Shown here piece after piece: positions 56,114 through 64,000 of a stretch of 64,000 nucleotides of DNA. Position 1 is the stretch's first letter, and the number at the start of each line of letters is the position of its first letter. A program made the translations under genes and the position numbers. Source of the DNA: Poa pratensis (Eukaryota > Streptophyta > Magnoliopsida > Poales > Poaceae); assembly GCA_947311845.1 (NCBI GenBank), contig CAMZMU010000041.1, forward strand, positions 131,137,840-131,201,839, read 5' to 3'. Under the pieces are notes generated by a model that was given only the letters and a program-made list of their open reading frames with translations, was not told where the DNA came from and did not search any database.

Positions 56114-57622
56114 TGATGGCTCCCAAGTGCAGGAGATCAATTGTAGTACCTTTCAATTAGAAAAGGTTGTCGAACCCACGAGGAGCTGAAGGTATTGGTT
56201 AGTAAGATTGATAAATAAAACAATAAAAGATGCAGTGTTTTTGGTATTTTCAGTTGTATAATTGCAAGCAGATAACAGATAGTAGCAAGTGAAAGCTCTC
56301 AAAGAGAGAAAGCCCAATCCTCTTATGTGGCAAAGGACAAGCTCAAGTGATGTGTAACTTATATGTGGCAAACGTTCCCGAGGGCGGCATGGATGATGCT
56401 AGGCATAGAGATTTATTAAACAACACGTTGAATATCTTGTCAAGTTTTAATCCTCTTTGGACGGAGCCATAATTAGGTATAGCTAAATAAATAAACTACA
56501 ACCCCTTATGATGGATCATGTGGCCAAGCAAATGACTGCACAAGAATTATTAAGACCTAAAGTCCCACCATAGCATTACACTCTAAGGTCCCCGATACTA
56601 ATACCCTCATAATATAACTTCATGACTCGGTCTCAGGTTTACGTGTCCTCCCAAGTCTCCATCAATTCATTACACTACGGTGTTCTCCTATGAGCCCATA
56701 AGGTGAAGTGTTGTGCAGTCGACGTTCGCACAACACCATCATAGAATCACATAAAAGATAAACTCTTGACAAAATACCAACACATGTCATATATAAATCA
56801 ATGCCAATTCATCCTATGCCCTCAGGAACATACGGGAACTACTCACAACGTGCGAACATGATCATAATCAGTGGCATAAGTGGTACAACACAATCTGAAA
56901 TTATAACTTCACCACCAAATAATGACAAGTACTCAATCACAAACATGAATAGTAGCACAAGACAAGTATCTAGGGTATAGCAACTCTCAAACTGCGAGGG
57001 GAACGGAGTGGATCACGGTGATGATGATGGTGATGGTGCTGGTCTTGATGGGGGTGATGATGTAGAGGCCTCCTCCCACGCCAAGGAGGAGAGGTGATGA
57101 CGATGACGATGATTTCCCCCTTCTCCGGAGTTCCGGAGCAGCAGGATCTGACCCCCCTCGGAAGGGATCAGGAGTTTCGCCGCCGACCTCGGATGGACTT
57201 GGAAAAATTAGGGCGTTACTTTTCGGGCAGACGAAGGCGTTGCTAAAAAGCCCCAGGCGAGGAGGTGCCCGAGGCACCTTTTGGTGGGTCCCACGCGGCC
57301 AGGTACATGGGCCGCGTGGGCCACCCCCATTTGGCCCTCGTGGCTCTCCTCTCTTCGGTCTTCTTCCCTCTGCCTTTCTCCCGATGAAAAACTGACGCAG
57401 TATTTTTCCTTTTATTATTTGAGGTCCTGTAGCTCCTGAAACATTAAAGACAAGAAAAAGGAGGTTTTCTGCCTCCCAGAAATTAAATACCAAAAATAGG
57501 GACTTTGTATGAAAGTCCCCAAAATCATCTAAAACATGTAGAAACAATCATATAATCATGCAAATAACATTCTAGTATGATACTAAAAGTTATATAAATG
57601 ATGATATAAAATGCACGTATCA
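56114..57622 (-). repeat. 3' LTR of the autonomous Athila-type element
   Basis: Read on the minus strand it starts TGATACGTGCATTTTA (57,622) and ends ...GGGAGCCATCA (56,114). The start is marked by the adjoining purine tract. Its end region (CTTGGGAGCCATCA) is distantly like the outer element's LTR end. The ORF at 56,987-57,547 is LTR sequence. Confidence 0.8.
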
Positions 57623-57660
57623 ACTCCCCCAAGCTTAAACCTTTACTCGTCCTCGAGTAA
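57622..57660 (-). promoter_or_regulatory. Polypurine tract and stem-loop
   Basis: AAGCTTGGGGGAGTT abuts the LTR on the minus strand. A 7-bp stem TTACTCG/CGAGTAA with a 4-nt loop lies at 57,643-57,660. The identical 15-base tract is found again at 58,605-58,619, about 1 kb upstream, next to the extra ORF. Confidence 0.75.
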
Positions 57661-58770
57661 GTAAGGACATAGATCATTACATGCATCAATGGACTTATGG
57701 TTGATAAATAAATACGGGCATTGTATCATCATCATATTCAATTGCAAGATAAGATTAATGATCTAAAACTCATACATATGAGGGCAACATAAGTAGAACT
57801 CTAGCAATCACCCCTTACTTTTGAAAGCAAATAACCATTGTATGTTGGACAATCGAATCATATTGTTTTTCACATGCTTTTGCTCTTCATGGCAAGCATT
57901 ATAATCTTTTATACTTTGCTGAAATTCAAAGACAAGATAAACTCTCATTGGATAACAAGTTCAAAAGAAGACAAATGAAAAGACAGATAGATATAAAAAT
58001 TGTTATCACTCTTGCTTGACTAGTAACTAGTGCAAACTTTAGTCATGGATATCTCAATCAAGTTCCCATGCTCTACACAACCCTTTTCTTACACTTTCCA
58101 TGGCTAGCTGAAATTTCAGGTGCCTTCCTTTCATTCACATTCAAGAGCATAAGTATTGAAATATCCATGATCATTAATTTGCTCAAAAGATACTAGGTTG
58201 TAACAAGAGTGTTTTATATCCTTTTCATTAAGTCTTCTCAACTTCTTATCCTACAAGACTATATCTTAACCTCAAACTATTAATTCACAAGTCTTTTTAC
58301 TTCTTCTATATTGAGATAATTCTATAATTGTCCAACATACTCAAGTTAATTAATTTCAAGGCAAGATGTGATTGAAATTCTAAATATGCCACGCTCATTT
58401 GCATGAGTGTTACCCATAAATCCCAAACAAGAGAATCATGGATGACACCATACTTTAATATTCATTGATAAACCATAGATAGGGATACATGATAATGCTC
58501 CATGAGCTCACACACGCCTAAGAGATATTGATAACTAAACGATAAAAGCAAACACACCATGACTAGATAGATATGATAAACTAGTGGAGATAAAGACTAG
58601 ATGGAACTCCCCCAAGCTTGGCGTTTCAAGGTCTTTCTTTGCTGCAGCTCCTCCTTCTCATATTCTTCTCCCACTCAGCCATCTTCCATGGAAAGGCTTC
58701 CATCACGGAAAGATGTAGGTGGATCATTGTACCTGAGGGTGGCGCTGCTGCAATCTTCTTGAAGCGTTCT

Positions 58771-59151
58771 TCATATTCGCAGTTCTGGTTCTCCATCCCA
58801 CATGAAGCATTGGAACTTTCCCACTTGTCGATGACGTCCTTGTACTATCTTCCAGATCTTCAAGCCTTTTCTTGTACTCTTCAACCTTCTTTCCAGCTCC
58901 AGGTTCATGAAGTGGTGAGCATCAAGGCTGCGGTAAACCACAGTGCCATACCTGAAGGTCTTGTCCTCCAACTCATCCAGCCTTTCCTCTACCGTGCCGG
59001 TGGCCTTGGGAGCCTTCACCTCCTCCACGAGCATCACGCCCTCCTTGAAGCACACGGTCTTCGGTGGTGTCATCACGGAGTTGAGGTAGCGGTTCACAAC
59101 ACCCTCCTTGGGAGAGCTCTCCCCCTCTTGGTTGGATCCGGAGCAAGACAT
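58771..59151 (-). CDS. Extra ORF downstream of pol, coiled-coil-like
   Basis: ATG 59,151 opens MSCSGSNQEGESSPKEGVV. Later it reads VEERLDELEDKTFRYGTVV and DAHHFMNLELERRLK, a heptad-like acidic/basic helix that suggests a coiled coil. The last 25 or so residues (to a stop at 58,771) look out of frame and coding-like sequence continues in another frame toward 58,640. It occupies the place where Athila elements often have an env-like or accessory ORF. There is no transmembrane segment here, so an envelope role is not supported. Confidence 0.5.
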   Translation of the reverse strand: MSCSGSNQEGESSPKEGVVNRYLNSVMTPPKTVCFKEGVMLVEEVKAPKATGTVEERLDELEDKTFRYGTVVYRSLDAHHFMNLELERRLKSTRKGLKIWKIVQGRHRQVGKFQCFMWDGEPELRI

Positions 59152-59483
59152 GGCTAAAACCTGACAGGCAGAAACAACAGAAACAAAGATCGCTCGAGAA
59201 CGCTCGGTGCGAGATTAGATCGGCAGAGAGGGTATATATTGAGGGTTTTTAGGTCAAGACGAAGCGTCGGGATCGAAAACGAGACGAAAAAGGACTCCGA
59301 GGTGGAAAAGGGATAGCCCCACGCGGCCAGGTACATGGGCCGCGTGGGCCCCTCTCTTTTCCCTCGGGTCTCCGTTTCGTCCAGTTTTCTTGTCCCATAC
59401 GATGATTTCCATAAAAATTGACCTCCGTAAAATTTTATGCAATTCCGAGAAACTTTCCAACACAAAAGTTACCTTCTATTGAT

Positions 59484-62152
59484 TTAGGGTTTCTGAACTG
59501 CACGGTTTCTCTCAATTACCTCTTCCGGTGTTTGTAAATTCAACTCCTCCACCCTTCCGATGAAGCTCTTTCCTGCAATATAAGGTTTAAGGCGTTGTCC
59601 ATTGACTACATGAGGTTTACCTTTCATGTCACCGTGAAGACGGATAGCTCCTGAACGGTACACCTCCTGTATCACTAATGGTCCCTGCCACTTTGAAGCT
59701 AGCTTCCCTGCAGAAAACTTGAAACGAGAGTTGTACAATAAAACTTGATCACCTACTTTGAATTCCTTTTTCTTAATTTTCTTGTCATGCCAAATCTTAA
59801 CTTTTTCTTTAAACATCCTGGCACTTTCATAAGCTTCATTTCTCCATTCGTCAAGTAGGTTTAGGTCAAGAATTCTCTTTTCTCCCGCAGTTTTAAAATC
59901 AAAGTTCAGTTGTTTAATAGCCCATCTAGCTTTATGTTCTAGTTCAACAGGTAAGTGACAAGCTTTTCCATAAACCATTTTATAAGGAGACATTCCCATA
60001 GGATTTTTAAAAGCAGTTCTATAAGCCCACAAAGCATCATTAATCTTAATTGGCCAATCAGATCTAGACTTATTCACTGTCTTTTCCAAAATGAGTTTAA
60101 TTTCCCTATTGCTTAATTCAACTTGCCCACTTGTTTGAGGATGATAAGGAGATGCAATTCTATGGTTAACATCATATTTTGCCAAAGTTTTTCTAAGAAC
60201 ACCATGCAAGAAATGAGAACCACCATCAGTAATTAAGAACCTAGGAACACCAAACCTGGGGAAAATGATGTCCTTGAGCATCTTCATTGCTGTGGCATGA
60301 TCTGCACTTTTGGTTGGAATTGCTTCCACCCACTTTGTAACATAGTCAACTGCAACCAAAATGTGAGTATGCTTTGTCTTTGATTCTGGGAAAGGACCCA
60401 TAAAGTCAAAACCCCACACATCAAATGGTTCAAGTGGCAATGAATAATTCATAGGCATTTCATTCCTCCTACCAATGTTTCCTACTCTTTGACATTTATC
60501 ACAAGATTTAACATATTCAGCACAGTCCTTAAATAAAGTAGGCCAATAGAAACCAGATTGTAATACCTTTGCTCCTGTGCGATCTCCTGCATGATGCCCT
60601 CCATAGGGACTGTCATGACAATCTCTTATAATAGCCTGTTGTTCATGCTCAGGTACACAACGTCTAATAATACCATCCACACTTTTCTTATAGAGGAAAG
60701 GATCATCCCAAAAATAATGTCTAAGATCATAAAAGAATTTCTTTCTTTGTTGAGAAGTGAAGTGTGGAGGCAAAACTTTACCAACAATAAAATTTGCATA
60801 GTTGGCAAACCAAGGAGATGCAACTTTAGCACTAGAAACATTAACAATTGCAAGTTGTTCATTAACAAAGCTATCATTAATAGGAATAGGATCATCAGGT
60901 ATGCTTTCCATCCTAGAGAGATGATCAGCAACTTGATTATCCTCCCCTTTCCTATCAACAATGTGTAAATCAAATTCTTGCAATAGAAGTACCCATCTTA
61001 TTAGTCTAGGCTTAGCATCTTTCTTATTCATCAAGTATTTAATAGCAGAATGATCAGTATGTATTGTGACTTTTGAATCAGTAATATAAGGTCTAAACTT
61101 GTCACAAGCAAACAGTACTGCTAAAAATTCTTTCTCAGTTGTAGCATAATTCTTTTGAGCAGCATCAAGTGTTCTACTAGCATAATAAATAACATTCAGT
61201 TTCTTATCAACACGTTGGCCCAAAACAGCCCCAACTGCATAATCACTAGCATCACACATAATTTCAAAAGGCAAGTTCCAATCAGGAGGTTGAATAATGG
61301 GAGCAGTGATTAAAGCATTCTTCAAAATATTAAAGGACTCAATGCAATCATCATTAAAAGAGAAAGGAACATCCTTTTGCAGAAGATTGGTTAGAGGTTT
61401 TGATATTTTGGAGAAATCCTTAATGAACCTACGGTAAAAACCTGCATGCCCAAGAAAACTTCTTATACCTTTGAGGTCCCTTGGATATGGTAGTTTTTCA
61501 ATAGCTTCAATCTTTGCTGGATCAACTTCTATTCCTTCTCCAGAAATCTTATGCCCAAGAACTATACCCTCAGTAACCATGAAGTGACACTTCTCCCAAT
61601 TAAGAACCAAGTGTTGGTCTTCACAACGCTGTAAAACTTTGTTAAGGTTGAACAAGCAATTATCGAAGGAAGTACCATACACAGAAAAATCATCCATAAA
61701 AACCTCCATTATCTTTTCAATATAATCAGCAAATATAGCATTCATGCATCTTTGAAAAGTAGCAGGAGCATTACATAAACCGAATGGCATTCTCCTGTAA
61801 GCAAAAGTACCATATGGGCAAGTAAAAGTGGTCTTTTCTTGATCATCCTTATGGACAGGAATTTGCGAGAAACCTGAATAACCATCTAGATAGCAAAAGT
61901 GAGAGTGTTTAGATAACCTTTCTAGCATTTGATCAATAAATGGCAATGGATAATGATCTTTTCGAGTTGCTTTATTCAATTTTCTGAAATCAATAACCAT
62001 CCTATAACCAACTACAGTACGTTGAGCCACAAGTTCATCCTTTTCATTTGGAACAACAGTCATTCCACCCTTTTTAGGAACACAATGAACAGGACTAACC
62101 CACTTACTGTCAGCTATAGGATAAATGATACCAGCTTCAATAAGTCTTATTA
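59484..62152 (-). pseudogene. pol: reverse transcriptase, RNase H, integrase
   Basis: The open frame to 59,484 carries RT motifs ([45 protein letters not shown]). RNase H follows ([37 protein letters not shown]). The integrase zinc finger (H-x3-H...CDKCQ) precedes the DDE core ([32 protein letters not shown]) and a C-terminal [10 protein letters not shown] stretch. All catalytic aspartates are present. It is separated from gag-protease by a one-base frameshift near 62,153. The first in-frame ATG is at 62,063, but in family members pol is one polyprotein with gag. It acts in cytoplasmic particles and, for integrase, in the nucleus. Confidence 0.92.
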
Positions 62153-64000
62153 CCTCTTTCTTACCACTTCTTTCATTTTTGGATGGAGGCGGCGTTGAAA
62201 ATCAACAACAGGTTTTGCATCTTCCTCCAGATTAATTTTATGCATACATAGAGCGGGGCTTATACCTTTAAGATCATCAAGAGAGTATCCAATGGCTGGT
62301 CGGTGAGCTTTTAGCACATCAAGTAATTTCTCTTCCTCTTCAGCTGAAAGGTTAGCACTAATAATGACAGGATATATGCTCTTCTCATCCAAATATGCAT
62401 ATTTCAGATTTGCAGGCAAAGGTTTCAATTCAAAACTAGGATCCCCTTTAGGTGGTGGTAGCACTCCTAAATTATCAGGTGGGATATGCAATTGTAATTG
62501 TGGTGGTTGTTGCCATAATATTTGTTCCAAAGCCTCTTTTTCCTCATCATTAAATGGTTCATCTTGATTAAGCATATAACGTTCTACAACATCAGTTGAA
62601 GCTACAGCTATATGAGCAAGAGTTTCAATTAAATTATTAGGAATTGGCTCTTTCTCAACATGTTTATCAGCAAATTTGGAAAAGTTAAATTCAAGTTTCT
62701 CACCAGCACATTTAATAAACACTTTCTCTTTAGGCAAATTAATTTCAGCACCAACAGTATGTAAGAAAGGTCTACCAAAAATGATAGGACAAAATGAATC
62801 TTGAGGACAACCAAGCACAATAAAATCAGCAGGGTATTTTATTTTGCCAATCAATACTTCAACATCTCTAACAATTCCAAATGGACTAATATAATCTTTA
62901 TTAGCAAGTTGAATTGTCATACCTGTCTCTTCCATAACAATGGGATCAATATCAGGCTTGATCTCAAGATAAAGAGAATATGGAATGACACTAATACTTG
63001 CTCCAATATCACATAGACCATGATAACTTGAAGTCCCAATAGAGCATGATATAACAGGTTTCCCAACTTTGGCCGAATTACCTTTGATGACTTTGGTAGC
63101 ATCTTCACATAGATAAACATCCACTGGGTCTTCTTCATTTAGTTGCTTGATAACAGAAATTTGAGTGTTGACTTCCACCTGTTCATAAGGCTGAGAACAT
63201 CTTTTGTTACTCTTGTTAGTAACAGCTTTAAGTAAATTCTCCTTAACTTGGTTTGGAAATGGAGGTGGTTCAACATACTCCTCAATTGTCACAGATGACA
63301 TTGGTTCAACCTGTTTAATAACTTTAGGAACAACAATAGATTGTTTAACAGGTTCAACATAAACTTCAAATCCACTTTTTGGAACACAGATATGATCAGC
63401 AAAACCTTTAGCTATTTCAATTATAACATAAGGATCAAGACCAAAAGTATCACTCAGATTTTTAAACAGAATAGAAGTAGAGAAATTCTCTACACATGAA
63501 TATTCATAATCAAAATATGGCTCATTACCTTTATCAAGATCCCAGTGGCTAGTATTTTCAGAAATAGTCTCCAATAAATTCCATGCTTCTTCTTCAGTGT
63601 TATTAGTAAAACTTCCACCAGATGAATTATCCAGAATCTCCTTGTGCTTCATAGGTAGTCTCACATAAAAGTTTATCAATATAAGTTTCCTTGTAAGATC
63701 ATGACATGGATTCTTGCGAAGGAGTTCCTTTAACCTCCCCCAAGCTTGAGTAATACTCTCTCCCAGATGTGGCCAGAAATTGAATATATAGCAGCGGTTA
63801 TCATAAGCTTCTTTAGGAGTAAAATATTTAAGAAAGAAAACCTTCCTCAAGATACTCCATTCATTCTGGACCTCTTCATCCAAGACCTGTACCAATCACG
63901 AGCATTACCAGATAAAGACAAATACAATAGCTTCCTTTTTACCTGATCCTCTGAAATACCAGGTAGTCTGAATAAGCCACATATGTCCTCAATTATTTCC
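62150..64000 (-). pseudogene. gag-protease, N-terminus off the window, frameshifted
   Basis: From the window edge to about 63,885 the frame reads gag sequence (LFRLPGISEDQVKRKLLYLS, NARDWY). It then shifts by one base to the frame that runs 63,895-62,150 with NEWSILRKVFFLKYF and a retrotransposon-gag fold. The protease follows with HGLCDIGASISVIPYSLY (D-x-G-A active site, I in place of the usual T/S) and the flap-like VLGCPQDSFCPIIFGRPFL. The start of the RT linker (AYLDEKSIYPVIISANLS) comes next, up to a stop created by the second frameshift near 62,153. Confidence 0.88.

Larger units (their letters stand above)
56114..64000 (-). mobile_element. Athila-type Ty3/gypsy element, 3' part, runs off the window
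   Basis: In minus-strand order: gag and protease (from beyond 64,000 to 62,150), RT/RNase H/integrase (62,152-59,484), an extra ORF (59,151-58,771), untranslated sequence, a polypurine tract (57,622-57,636) and the 3' LTR (56,114-57,622). The 5' LTR is outside the window. This is the only element here with a polymerase and is related to the non-autonomous elements at 1.7-13.5 kb by its tract and stem-loop. Two single-base frameshifts break the gag-pol reading. Confidence 0.9.

Noticed and set aside
58771..59151. Envelope gene of the Athila-type element
   Set aside because: No signal peptide, transmembrane span or glycosylation cluster. Coiled-coil-like only.
1..64000. CRISPR arrays, bacterial operons, rRNA genes
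   Set aside because: No regularly spaced short repeats, Shine-Dalgarno-led gene strings or rRNA sequence. All context is plant nuclear.

Overview
This is nuclear DNA from a grass, most likely of the wheat/barley tribe (Triticeae). The support is gene-poor sequence packed with nested Athila-type Ty3/gypsy elements carrying tRNA-Asp primer sites, an L1-type LINE, Tourist and Mutator MITEs, and Helitrons with the TCTATACC...GCACGGGC...CTAG ends I associate with cereals. No species-specific marker was seen.

Layout. 1-1.3 kb, 17.0-17.6 kb plus 23.5-24.1 kb, and 31.8-33.7 kb are three related units of a tandem array around a small secreted cysteine-rich peptide gene of the MEG/ESF1 type, on the minus strand. 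Only the third copy (32,984-33,393) is intact: two exons, 85 aa. Copy A at the left edge has a 4-nt deletion in its signal-peptide exon. Copy B lost its cysteine-rich core to a deletion of about 0.3 kb. Later insertions have pulled the array apart. Between A and B lies an Athila-type element without coding capacity (1,664-13,543) into which a second one with a gag-like ORF (4,747-11,072) was inserted. Next come a FAR1-RELATED-like gene relic (15.6-16.4 kb) and a nearly full-length L1-type LINE (17,637-23,452) whose empty site survives in unit C.

Between B and C is a solo LTR (30,038-30,974). A Mutator-like element of about 5.4 kb (24,598-30,033) without visible transposase landed on its left edge. 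It carries GC-rich gene-like segments in the manner of a Pack-MULE. Unit C is followed by a PIF/Harbinger derivative, a truncated LINE, and three head-to-tail Helitrons (35.66-39.97 kb) holding an acidic ribosomal protein P2 fragment and a sulfotransferase fragment.

From about 40.7 to 49.55 kb lies a composite Helitron-like region. A 2.49-kb segment occurs twice, nearly identical, 5.86 kb apart. Between the copies are a syntaxin SYP61 first exon and three exons of an S-domain receptor-like kinase. 49.6-54.6 kb is mixed, mostly unrecognised sequence. The right end is a truncated plus-strand LTR (54,662-56,086) and then the 3' part of an autonomous Athila-type element on the minus strand (56,114 to beyond 64,000), with gag-protease, pol and an extra coiled-coil ORF. 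Its gag-pol is broken by two single-base frameshifts.

Working together: the one plausible functional host gene is the peptide gene at 33 kb. Almost everything else is transposons and gene pieces they carry. All identifications were made by reading the sequence; no database search was run.
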